Source: Fibrobacterota bacterium (lineage in GTDB: Bacteria > Fibrobacterota > Chitinivibrionia > Chitinivibrionales > Chitinispirillaceae). Taken from it: a stretch of DNA of 64,000 nucleotides. Position 1 is the first letter of the stretch. Each line of letters begins with the position of its first letter. The stretch covers positions 1-64,000 of the forward strand of contig JAEZKC010000071.1 of the NCBI GenBank assembly GCA_023436205.1, given 5' to 3'. Positions 44,953-52,773 of the stretch are shown one piece after another. The translations under genes and the position numbers were made by a program. The notes under the pieces were generated by a model. That model was not told the origin of the DNA. It ran no database searches and was given only the letters and a program-made list of their open reading frames with translations.

Positions 44953-45663
44953 ATGCAAAATAAGCGAAATGTTAACTGGCTGCGCATTTTTCCCATTCTC
45001 ATAACAGTGCTCATTTTAGGAGGACTTCTGCTCTCATTTCTCTTTATCCCCGTAATCAGAACTTTTTTCATAGAAGCCTGGGTTGTCCTAACAAGCGAAG
45101 ATAACGAGAGAATCGCGTCATGGGTAAACCAGTTCGGATTCTGGGGAGTGGCAGTGGTGCTTATCTTTTTTATAGTGCAGATGTTCGCCTTCGTGCTGCC
45201 ATCCTGGTTTCTCATTATTGTGAGCATTCTGGCTTACGGCCCCTACCTTGGAGGGCTTATAGCGCTCTGCGGCATTCTGATCGCCGCCACTATCGCCTAC
45301 TGGATAGGACGGTTGTTCAGCGCGGTGACGGTTCAGAAAATGATCGGAGAGAAATCCGAAAAAAAAATGAGGTTCTACCTTAACAGATACGGTTTCTGGC
45401 TGGTGGTGATATTCAGAATAGCTCCATTTTTATCTAACGATGTGATAAGTTTTGTGGCTGGGCTTACGGAAATGAAGTATTCCCGCTTCATTGTGGCAAG
45501 CGTGCTGGGGATTACTCCTCTTATTATCCTGGTGGCCATCCTTGGAGAAAGCAACGCGACCCTGCGCAATGGGCTCATTGTGGCCTCACTCATAAGCATT
45601 ATCGGCTTTGTGCTGTATGTATGGTGGGACAGACGGCAGGCGAAGAGGTTTGCCCTGCACTGA
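44953..45663 (+). CDS. TVP38/TMEM64 (DedA-like) membrane protein
   Basis: The protein has 236 residues from the ATG at 44953 (GGAGGG six bases upstream; an earlier in-frame ATG at 44866 has no such site). About six membrane segments. The SNARE-associated core is visible: PSWFLIIVSILAYGPYLGGL, then the GRxF-type region YWIGRLF, and FRIAPFLSNDVISFVAGLTEM. Family members act in lipid scrambling or undecaprenyl-phosphate handling; the exact cargo is unknown here. Confidence 0.87.
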   Translation: MQNKRNVNWLRIFPILITVLILGGLLLSFLFIPVIRTFFIEAWVVLTSEDNERIASWVNQFGFWGVAVVLIFFIVQMFAFVLPSWFLIIVSILAYGPYLGGLIALCGILIAATIAYWIGRLFSAVTVQKMIGEKSEKKMRFYLNRYGFWLVVIFRIAPFLSNDVISFVAGLTEMKYSRFIVASVLGITPLIILVAILGESNATLRNGLIVASLISIIGFVLYVWWDRRQAKRFALH

Positions 45664-45769
45664 CCGGTTCGAGAAATAGAACCTCTTCAGATTACTGCCT
45701 GATGTATTTTGCATGATGACAACAGATACTTATTAACCGTTTACAGCAAATACAGCAGGATTACTCAAC

Positions 45770-46213
45770 ATGCAGATATATGTAGATGCCGACGCCTGTC
45801 CGGTAAAGGAAGAGATTTACAGAGTGGCAAAACGTTATAACCTCAATGTAGTGCTGGTCGCAAACAGCCGCATGCGCACTCCCCCTGAAAACTGGATCAG
45901 ACTGGTAATCGTGCAGAGTAATAAGTTGGACGAAGCGGATGACTGGATTGCGGAGAATGCAGGGAGTGATGATATTGTCATATCATCCGATATTCCCCTG
46001 GCTTCCCGGTGTCTAAAGAATGGTGCAAAGGTCCTGGGCTGCAACGGCCGCGAGTTTACCGACGACAATATTGGCGGGGCGCTTGCTTCCCGTGAACTGA
46101 TGTCTGAACTGAGGGATAGCGGAATTCTTTCCGGTGGACCGGCTCCCTTCGGCAAAAAAGAACGATCAAAGTTCCTGCAGAAACTGGATGAAATGATCAA
46201 CCGGAAAAAATAA
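45770..46213 (+). CDS. yaiI: UPF0178 family protein YaiI/YqxD
   Basis: The protein has 147 residues, the full family length (~150). Diagnostic segments: IYVDADACPVKEEIYRVA at the start, VIVQSNKLDEADDWIAE, DIVISSDIPLASRCL and ADD/GREFTDDNIGGALASREL. The fold is PIN-like with conserved Asp residues, but no activity is established for the family. Monocistronic. Confidence 0.92.
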   Translation: MQIYVDADACPVKEEIYRVAKRYNLNVVLVANSRMRTPPENWIRLVIVQSNKLDEADDWIAENAGSDDIVISSDIPLASRCLKNGAKVLGCNGREFTDDNIGGALASRELMSELRDSGILSGGPAPFGKKERSKFLQKLDEMINRKK

Positions 46214-46315
46214 TCTTCCATACAACCCGACCTTGGTCTTTGACTGCTGTCCATTGTCATTTATTTTATAGATGAAACGTTTTTTCGACCTTAAGGACTT
46301 TCCGCTGGAGAATAC

Positions 46316-47437
46316 ATGATCCCCATAGAGGAAATTGCTGAAGCATTCAACCGCACCTATAGAAATGTAATCAAGCACGGAGGGAAAATCCCGTCTGTGC
46401 TGAAAGACGTGCAGTATCTGGCCCGAATCATTAAGTTGGGAGAAGAGAGACGTTTACAAAATTCAGACAGACTGGGGATTCCAGTCCCCCGTTTCTGCAT
46501 CTTTTCTGTGACCTGGGACTGCAATCTGGAATGCATCGGATGCTACGCCAGCAGATACTCAAGTAAAGGAACACTTACTGTTGAGGATATTAAAAGAATC
46601 GCCTCGGAAGCATCAGATCTGGGAAGTTTTGCTTTCATTATCGCCGGCGGAGAACCGTTTCTGGTGCCTGATCTAGTTCAGATACTTTCATCAATCAAAA
46701 AAAGCCTCTTCTTTGTATTCACAAACGGCACCAGAATAGATGAGCAGAGCATTAAGCTATTGAATAGATCCAAAAATATTGTTCCCGTTGTCTCCATTGA
46801 AGGTGAATCTGATTTCACCGACTATAGAAGAGGCTCTGGCGTTTCGGAACAAGTACTTGCGACTATGAAAAAAATGACTGATCAGAATATCGGATTCGGT
46901 TTTTCCTCCATGGCCACCCATGCAAATGTCAAATTCGTGACATCGAGAGACTGGTTTGATCAGATGTGGACTTACGGCGCCCGATTCGGATTTATCATCG
47001 ACTACATTCCCCAGGATGCAGATTCTGATCTTTCACTGACTCTCACCGATGAAGATATGGAGTACAAGAAAAAAGAGCTCGAGGCCAGAAACATGGAAGC
47101 CAGGCCAGCAGTGGTGAATTTCCCCCCTGATGAATACAATGGCCAAAGCTGCCAGTCTGCCGGAAGAGGGCTGATTCATATAAACGCCGACGGTTTTGTT
47201 GAGCCCTGTCCCTTTTCACACTATGCACGGGACAATGTTAAAGACAAATCGCTTATAGAGATTCTGGCATCAGAGTTTTTCACCGATATCCGCGACAGAT
47301 TCGAACATGAACCGTTTAAGAAATCCTGCATGCTTACTGAACATAAAGAGGTTATGGATTACCTTGCCGGGAAACATCAGGCATTCAAGACAGACATGAT
47401 CTCTATTCCAACCTGCACCGACGGAAAGTGCCTATGA
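46316..47437 (+). CDS. Radical SAM protein with SPASM-like C-terminus
   Basis: The protein has 373 residues. The radical SAM cluster motif is CNLECIGC (CX3CX2C, ~70-77), followed by GGEP (~118) for SAM binding. The C-terminal region has a SPASM-type arrangement, CQSAGRGLIHINADGFVEPC, and further Cys including the tail CTDGKCL, so auxiliary Fe-S clusters are likely. The N-terminal ~55 residues are helical. It overlaps a class I glutamine amidotransferase gene (ATGA), so the two act together, possibly in a modification or cofactor pathway. Substrate unknown. Confidence 0.87.
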   Translation: MIPIEEIAEAFNRTYRNVIKHGGKIPSVLKDVQYLARIIKLGEERRLQNSDRLGIPVPRFCIFSVTWDCNLECIGCYASRYSSKGTLTVEDIKRIASEASDLGSFAFIIAGGEPFLVPDLVQILSSIKKSLFFVFTNGTRIDEQSIKLLNRSKNIVPVVSIEGESDFTDYRRGSGVSEQVLATMKKMTDQNIGFGFSSMATHANVKFVTSRDWFDQMWTYGARFGFIIDYIPQDADSDLSLTLTDEDMEYKKKELEARNMEARPAVVNFPPDEYNGQSCQSAGRGLIHINADGFVEPCPFSHYARDNVKDKSLIEILASEFFTDIRDRFEHEPFKKSCMLTEHKEVMDYLAGKHQAFKTDMISIPTCTDGKCL

Positions 47438-48132
47438 AACGCATCCACTTTTTACAGAACATCACATTCGAGACACCGGCATATCTGGAGCAGTCTGCTA
47501 TAAAAATGGGGTTTCAGACTGCCATCACTGATCTTTCAAAAGACAAGGGTCTGCCTGATACTAAGGATTTTGAGGCGCTGGTGATCATGGGCGGTCCTAT
47601 GAATGTGTATGAGACAGACAATTACCCCTGGCTTGAAGCAGAAAAAGAGCTGATCCGCAAGGCAATCAGGGAGAAAAAAAAGGTACTTGGAATCTGCCTG
47701 GGTGCACAGCTCATTGCCGACTGCATGGGAGCAAAAGTCAGCAGGAACAGAGAAAAGGAGATCGGCTGGTTTCCGGTCACACTTGAAGAATCGGGTGTTG
47801 GTAATACTCCCCTTTTAAGGGGGATTCCCGCAGAATTCACCGCATTTCACTGGCACGGAGATACCTTTTCTATTCCTGAGAGTGCGGTGCGCATAGGTTC
47901 CAGTGAAGCCTGTCCTAACCAGGGATTTATAATTGCAGACCACGTGCTGGCCCTTCAATTTCACCTCGAGACCACTCTTCAGAGCATGGAAAATCTGCTG
48001 TCAAACTGTTCAGATGAGCTGGTGGAGGCTCCTTACATTCAAAGTGCGGAAGAGATCCGTTTAAAGGGATCTTCCAATTTTGAAGCGATTCATCAACTGG
48101 TTGATACTTTGATGAGCAATCTGCTCACTTGA
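47434..48132 (+). CDS. Class I glutamine amidotransferase-like protein
   Basis: The protein has 232 residues; the ATG at 47434 overlaps the radical SAM stop. The catalytic Cys lies in GICLGAQLIA (~88) and the His/Glu pair in LQFHLETT (~170). The GMP synthase-like oxyanion segment VIMGGPMNVYE is present. It releases ammonia from glutamine for a partner; no synthetase domain is attached, and the coupled radical SAM gene is the obvious candidate partner in function if not in ammonia transfer. Confidence 0.88.
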   Translation: MKRIHFLQNITFETPAYLEQSAIKMGFQTAITDLSKDKGLPDTKDFEALVIMGGPMNVYETDNYPWLEAEKELIRKAIREKKKVLGICLGAQLIADCMGAKVSRNREKEIGWFPVTLEESGVGNTPLLRGIPAEFTAFHWHGDTFSIPESAVRIGSSEACPNQGFIIADHVLALQFHLETTLQSMENLLSNCSDELVEAPYIQSAEEIRLKGSSNFEAIHQLVDTLMSNLLT

Positions 48133-48193
48133 TCGGCATGATTGTTGATTCTGGTTTTAAGAACCTAGTCCATGCGGCAGTTCAGGAGGAGAT

Positions 48194-49243
48194 ATGAAAA
48201 AGCTTAGAATTGCATTTTTTGACACCAAACCCTACGACAGAGAATTTTTCAACAGGATCAATGAACAATACGGGTACGATATCCACTACTTCACACCTCA
48301 TCTTACACCAGATACAGTTTCTCTGGCTGCTGGATACGAAGTCGCCTGTGTTTTTGTCAATGATATAGTCACACCCGAAATGATTGATGAATTATACAAT
48401 AACGGAACCCGTCAACTTGCACTGCGTTCTGCAGGATACAACAATGTAAATCTTCAACATGCATTCGGCAAAATCCATGTCACTCGTGTTCCCGCCTATT
48501 CCCCCTATGCCGTGGCCGAACATGCCGTCACACTTATGCTCTCTCTCAACCGTAAAATTCATAAAGCGTACATTCGCACTAGAGAAAGCAATTTCACCTT
48601 GAATGGCCTTCTTGGTTTCGACATGCACGGGAAAACTGCAGGGGTCATCGGAACTGGTAAAATCGGCAAAGTGGCCATTGAAATTCTGCGCGGATTTGGC
48701 ATGAAAGTCCTTGCTTACGATGTCTACCCCGACAAGGAGTTTGCCCAAAAACATCAGGTCGAATACACCGACCTCGATCAGATTTACCGTCAAAGTGATG
48801 TTATTACCCTCCACTGCCCTCTTACACCAGAGAATGTTTACATGATAAACTCCCGGAGCATCGCTAAAATGAAAGACGGGGTGATGATTATCAATACCGG
48901 CAGAGGCAAGCTGATTAATACTCAAGACCTCATCGAGGGTCTTAAATCTAAAAAGATCGGATCCGCCGGACTGGACGTCTATGAAGAAGAGGGTGATTAC
49001 TTTTTTGAAGACTTTTCTGCAGAGGCGATTAGTGATGATGTTCTGGCAAGGCTTCTCACATTCCCCAATGTATTGGTTACATCGCATCAGGCTTTCTTCA
49101 CCAGAGAGGCTCTGGAAAGCATTGCCAAAACCACACTGGAAAATATCCGTCTCATGCACGACGAATCTAAATTTCCAAATGAGATTTGCTACAACTGTTC
49201 AGAAGGAAAATGCGTTCGAAAAGAAACTGGCCGATGCTTCTGA
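48194..49243 (+). CDS. ldhA: D-lactate dehydrogenase
   Basis: The protein has 349 residues with AGGAGG before the ATG. It tracks E. coli-type fermentative LdhA throughout: VFVNDIVTPEMI, LRSAGYNNVNL, RVPAYSPYAVAEHAV, NAD motif GVIGTGKIG (~152-160), HCPLTPEN, NTGRGKLI with catalytic Arg, Glu in YEEEGDYFFED and His in SHQAF. It reduces pyruvate to D-lactate with NADH. A 20-residue C-terminal extension with four Cys (CYNCSEGKCVRKETGRCF), absent from E. coli LdhA, is odd and could bind metal. Confidence 0.92.
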   Translation: MKKLRIAFFDTKPYDREFFNRINEQYGYDIHYFTPHLTPDTVSLAAGYEVACVFVNDIVTPEMIDELYNNGTRQLALRSAGYNNVNLQHAFGKIHVTRVPAYSPYAVAEHAVTLMLSLNRKIHKAYIRTRESNFTLNGLLGFDMHGKTAGVIGTGKIGKVAIEILRGFGMKVLAYDVYPDKEFAQKHQVEYTDLDQIYRQSDVITLHCPLTPENVYMINSRSIAKMKDGVMIINTGRGKLINTQDLIEGLKSKKIGSAGLDVYEEEGDYFFEDFSAEAISDDVLARLLTFPNVLVTSHQAFFTREALESIAKTTLENIRLMHDESKFPNEICYNCSEGKCVRKETGRCF

Positions 49244-49298
49244 AATGATGATCTGTCTATAACATTGAATCAATAATCATCGTTCAAAAATTCTCTGG

Positions 49299-49314
49299 GG
49301 GGCACAACTGCCCC
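49299..49314. terminator. Short hairpin between convergent ldhA and cysteine desulfurase genes
   Basis: GGGGCA (49299-49304) pairs with TGCCCC (49309-49314) around CAAC. No strong U-tract on the plus strand; on the minus strand an AATTTTTG follows. Confidence 0.35.
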
Positions 49315-49320
49315 TCGCCC

Positions 49321-50463
49321 CTACCCTATTGCCCGTACTCTTTCCACAATACGCTTGAGAGCCTCAACGGTAAAATCCACTTCCTCTCTGGTATTGGAAA
49401 CCCCCAATGAGAAGCGTATTGCGCAAGCGGCCTCCTGAGGACGCCTGCCGATGGCCAGAAGAACCGCTGAAGGATCGATGCTTCCGGAATGGCAGGCTGA
49501 ACCACCCGAGGCACAGATTCCTTCCTGATCAAGCGAAGCTAACAGAACCTGCGTTTCCACTCCGGGGAAACAGAGGTTCAGTGTCCCGGGAAGTCTGTTT
49601 TGTGTATCCCCGTTTCTAAGGACATTTTGGATTTCGCTGGCGATTCGGAAATTCATGTATTCGGTCAAATCAAACAGGATTTCTGCATTTTGCAACATGT
49701 TGTCACAGGCGATCTCCGCAGCCTTTACAAATGCCAAAATCGACGGTACGTTTTGAGTACCGGGCCTGATCGATCGTTCCTGGTACCCGCCGAAAAACCG
49801 GGGGTGAATCTTTACTCCCCTCTTCACATACAATGCACCAATCCCCTTGGGACCGTTAATCTTATGTGCAGAAAATGACATTAAATCCACTGAGGCCTTT
49901 TTTACATCAATGGGAACCTTGCCAAATGCCTGAACCGCGTCGCAATGATAAACGGCTTGTGATTGTGACACCAACTGGCCAACCCTTTCAAAAGGCTGCA
50001 CGGTGCCGATCTCATTACTGGCCGCCATGACGGAAACAAGACAGACATTCTGATGTAAACTTTCACTCAGGTCATCGAGGCGAACCGCACCGCTTTGATC
50101 AACGGGGACAGCTCTGCAGTCTCGTCCCTTTGCTGAAAGAGCAGCAGCCGTTCCGCTTACGGCAGGATGTTCGATTGCCGAATAGAGAAATCCCATTGAA
50201 GGATTGTGCTCCATTATTCCAAAAATGGCCAGATTATCAGATTCGGTTCCTCCGGAAGTGAAATAGATTTCATCATGAGCGGCATTTATCAAAGAGGCCA
50301 GACGCTCCCGCGCCCGTTCAAGCTCTGCAAAGGCGCTTCTTCCAATACCATGCACCGAAGAGGGATTCCCCCAGTACTTTTGGGTGGCCTCACACAGCAC
50401 ATCACGAACTTCGGGAAGAAGCGGAGTAGTTGCGTTATGATCGAAGTAAATCATAGAATCCAT
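49321..50463 (-). CDS. Cysteine desulfurase (NifS/IscS family)
   Basis: The protein has 380 residues from the ATG at 50463 (the ATG at 50454 is equally possible; no strong ribosome site). Family motifs: YFDHNATTPLLPEV at the start, FTSGGTESDNLAI, VSVMAASNEIGTVQP, CDAVQAFGK, the PLP lysine in SFSAHKINGPKG (~200), and the catalytic loop GICASGGSACHSG with Cys near 325. It moves sulfur from cysteine to scaffold proteins. It stands alone, without iscU or mnmA next to it, so group II NifS-like use is open. Confidence 0.9.
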   Translation of the reverse strand: MDSMIYFDHNATTPLLPEVRDVLCEATQKYWGNPSSVHGIGRSAFAELERARERLASLINAAHDEIYFTSGGTESDNLAIFGIMEHNPSMGFLYSAIEHPAVSGTAAALSAKGRDCRAVPVDQSGAVRLDDLSESLHQNVCLVSVMAASNEIGTVQPFERVGQLVSQSQAVYHCDAVQAFGKVPIDVKKASVDLMSFSAHKINGPKGIGALYVKRGVKIHPRFFGGYQERSIRPGTQNVPSILAFVKAAEIACDNMLQNAEILFDLTEYMNFRIASEIQNVLRNGDTQNRLPGTLNLCFPGVETQVLLASLDQEGICASGGSACHSGSIDPSAVLLAIGRRPQEAACAIRFSLGVSNTREEVDFTVEALKRIVERVRAIG

Positions 50464-50480
50464 TACAGGTTCAATTGTAA

Positions 50481-50522
50481 AAATAAAAAAGGCTGCGCAT
50501 ATCACTGCTGATCTGCGCAGCC
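50481..50522 (-). terminator. Intrinsic terminator after the VOC-domain gene
   Basis: On the minus strand GGCTGCGCA (50522-50514) pairs with TGCGCAGCC (50499-50491), followed by TTTTTTATTTTT. It ends the transcript of the 537-aa gene and covers the leader of the next gene. Confidence 0.88.
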
Positions 50523-50544
50523 CAAACTACTGCCTGAAGTTCAA

Positions 50545-52158
50545 TCACCAGTCCACTTCCACATCCTGCTTTGTAAACTGAGAACTCTTATCTGTATACT
50601 GATGAACCTCAAATGCATTTCCATCAGGATCCTTAAGCCAGATCTGGTAGGTGTTGTCGCACCCGAGTTTCTTTTCAGTAAACTCAATCCCTCTGGCGGA
50701 CAAGGATTTCATCACCTCATCGATATTATCCGTTTCCAGACAGAAATGAGCCAGTCTGCCAGCCGGTGCACTGAGATCGAGGTTGCTGTCTTCGAAGAGC
50801 TCAATGAAATTGCCACTCCCGAATTCTAAATATACACCGTAAAGTTTTTCGTTTTTATGAAAGAAAAATTTCTTTTTGAATCCAAGGCGAGTGTAGTACT
50901 CTATTGACCTGTTCAAATCTTTTACATTAAGACATACATGTGCAATTTTACCAAAAACCGGATCTGGTACTTCTACGGCTTTTTCCTCTTGGGCAGTGAC
51001 AGTAAGGGATTGCGCCTCAACTGAAGGGGCTTCGGGGACCATTTCTTCCTCAGGCGGCAATTCAACACTCAACTCAAATATATCTTCGTCCTCTTCAACT
51101 TTATCACTGGATTCAGTTTGCGTTTCCTGCTCCACCTCTGTTACCGAAGATTCTGAAGATGTCGCAACCTCTTCAATCTCTTCTTCATCTAATTGCGGCT
51201 CTATGGAAGCCTTTTTCTTTTTCCCAAACAAACCGAGAAGTTTCCCCGGTTTCTTGCTTTCCTCTTCGACGGGTTTTTCCTCTGTTTGTGGAGTATGCTC
51301 AACCTCTAACTCAACTGCTTTCTCTTCTATTTTCTCTTCTATTACAGCCATTGGCTCTGATTTCGGTTCAAGAATTACCTCTTCAGGAATTTCTACCTGA
51401 TCCTTGGGAACCACCACTGTTTCGGCCTCTACAGATTCTATTTCTGATGCATTTGCCTGATCATTTTTAATAACTGGCTCTGAAACAGGCTGCTCAACAG
51501 CGCTCAGCTCAAACAAATCTTCCTCAATTTCAGAAGACGATTCCGGCGAAATTTCCGTAGCAACCTCTTCTATCTTTTCTTCCAAAACCTCTTCAGGTTC
51601 TCCTTCAATTTCCTCAGACAGTTTCTTTTTCTTTCCCAGGAAACCGAACAACTTCACACCGGCTTTCGATTTTTTCTGACCGGTGATTTCCTCATCCTCC
51701 ACTTTTTCTTCAATTTCGGCTTCAACCGGCACAGTTTCCGCAACTTCCTCTACTTCTTTAGAATCAGAGACTGGCACAGGATCACTGGCGAGTTCAAGAT
51801 CAAAAGCGGCCTCATCATCGGTGCTTGTGATCGATTCTTCAGACTCCAGCTCTTCCGAGACGGCCTCTTCAGACTCCTTTTCCTCCAGAATCTGCACATT
51901 TTCTACTTTCTGCTCTACGACTGGCTCAATTTCAACAGACATCTCCTCCAGCTTCTGAGAGGACACGACCTCGGTTTCCTCTTCAACACTATCCACCTGA
52001 GGAGCGACCGGTTGTGCAGAAAAGTCAATTTCAAAAACATCTTCATCAGCGTTCTGATCATCTTGAATACCAGAATCTGCTGTGCTTCCCAAAATGTCCT
52101 CATCCTCCTGCTGCTCTTTTTTCTTGAACACCTTTGAAACTGCCTGGAATGCTTTCAT
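50545..52158 (-). CDS. VOC (glyoxalase-like) domain with a 400-residue modular acidic tail
   Basis: The protein has 537 residues. The C-terminal 402-537 region is one VOC domain (HVCLNVKDLNRSIEYYTRLGF, then GNFIELFE, LAHFCLETDNIDEV, WLKDPDGNAFEVHQY), with His, Glu, His and Glu in the usual metal places. The first 400 residues are disordered-looking and Glu-rich with a modular plan. Basic patches occur at 9-14 (KVFKKK), 168-179 (LFGFLGKKKK) and 307-316 (LLGLFGKKKK). Each is followed by an acidic stretch and an (E/D)xFE(L/I) motif near 41, 215 and 359; FDLEL near 119 is a fourth. No signal peptide. The tail may be a scaffold or interaction region; function unknown. Confidence 0.83.
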   Translation of the reverse strand: MKAFQAVSKVFKKKEQQEDEDILGSTADSGIQDDQNADEDVFEIDFSAQPVAPQVDSVEEETEVVSSQKLEEMSVEIEPVVEQKVENVQILEEKESEEAVSEELESEESITSTDDEAAFDLELASDPVPVSDSKEVEEVAETVPVEAEIEEKVEDEEITGQKKSKAGVKLFGFLGKKKKLSEEIEGEPEEVLEEKIEEVATEISPESSSEIEEDLFELSAVEQPVSEPVIKNDQANASEIESVEAETVVVPKDQVEIPEEVILEPKSEPMAVIEEKIEEKAVELEVEHTPQTEEKPVEEESKKPGKLLGLFGKKKKASIEPQLDEEEIEEVATSSESSVTEVEQETQTESSDKVEEDEDIFELSVELPPEEEMVPEAPSVEAQSLTVTAQEEKAVEVPDPVFGKIAHVCLNVKDLNRSIEYYTRLGFKKKFFFHKNEKLYGVYLEFGSGNFIELFEDSNLDLSAPAGRLAHFCLETDNIDEVMKSLSARGIEFTEKKLGCDNTYQIWLKDPDGNAFEVHQYTDKSSQFTKQDVEVDW

Positions 52159-52297
52159 GAATCTAGTCCTCTCCCCGATGAATCTAGCTATTAGTGCAGA
52201 TTATTCTATTATAAAGAAATGTTGCTGCCGTCGCAATTTAAATTTTGTGTTAATCATATTCTGTAGCAAAAGCACCGAAATCAGTTCTAAATGGCTA

Positions 52298-52642
52298 CTA
52301 TTTTAATTGAAGACTGTTTTTATATTCAACCGCGCTGATATAAAGGTGCCCAATGGAGAAAAGAAGTACCGCCAGAGCAAGAAGCCAGGAATTTTGCACC
52401 CACGATAACAGAAAGAAATATGCCAAAGGCATCACTGCCATAGGGAGTGGAATTTTCAATAATGGCTTGTACAGGAAAGCAGTCTGTCGCTTAAATAGAT
52501 ACCTCACCCACCCCACATAGTAAAACAACAGTGGAAGAAGCAGTAGAAAGAGAAGCGGAAAAGACAATTCCCAGAATCTAAGGAAATAAAAGAAAGGAAG
52601 AAAGATGGAGAAAATGCGCCCAATATTCTCACAGCCCTCCAT
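52298..52642 (-). CDS. Small multi-pass membrane protein
   Basis: The protein has 114 residues from the ATG at 52642 (TTG at 52645 adds one residue). Three to four hydrophobic segments (FSIFLPFFYFLRFW, LLFLLLLPLLFYYVGWV, LPMAVMPLAYFFLLSW, WLLALAVLLFSIGHLY) with Lys/Arg-rich loops. I recognise no family. It lies alone downstream of the sulfur cluster terminator. Confidence 0.6.
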   Translation of the reverse strand: MEGCENIGRIFSIFLPFFYFLRFWELSFPLLFLLLLPLLFYYVGWVRYLFKRQTAFLYKPLLKIPLPMAVMPLAYFFLLSWVQNSWLLALAVLLFSIGHLYISAVEYKNSLQLK

Positions 52643-52716
52643 CAAATTATAGGTAAAACTCTTCTTCCCTTAGGGTTTATAATCTCCGGGAGGAAAGAAC
52701 AGAAGCAGCAGGTTGG

Positions 52717-52748
52717 GAAAAAGACCGGCAGAGTGAAAACTCCGCCGG
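52717..52748 (-). terminator. Terminator of the thioredoxin / CoA-disulfide reductase operon
   Basis: On the minus strand CCGGC (52748-52744) pairs with GCCGG (52729-52725), extended inward by GAGT/ACTC, and is followed by TCTTTTTCCC. Confidence 0.65.
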
Positions 52749-52773
52749 AAGAGAGTAAGTTTTCCATGTATCA

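Noticed and set aside
48392..49159. Minus-strand frame of 255 codons inside ldhA
   Set aside because: Shadow of a canonical LdhA gene.
50996..51958. Long Ser-rich plus-strand frames
   Set aside because: Antisense of the Glu-rich tail of the VOC protein (GAA/GAG read as TTC/CTC/TCT); no start signals.
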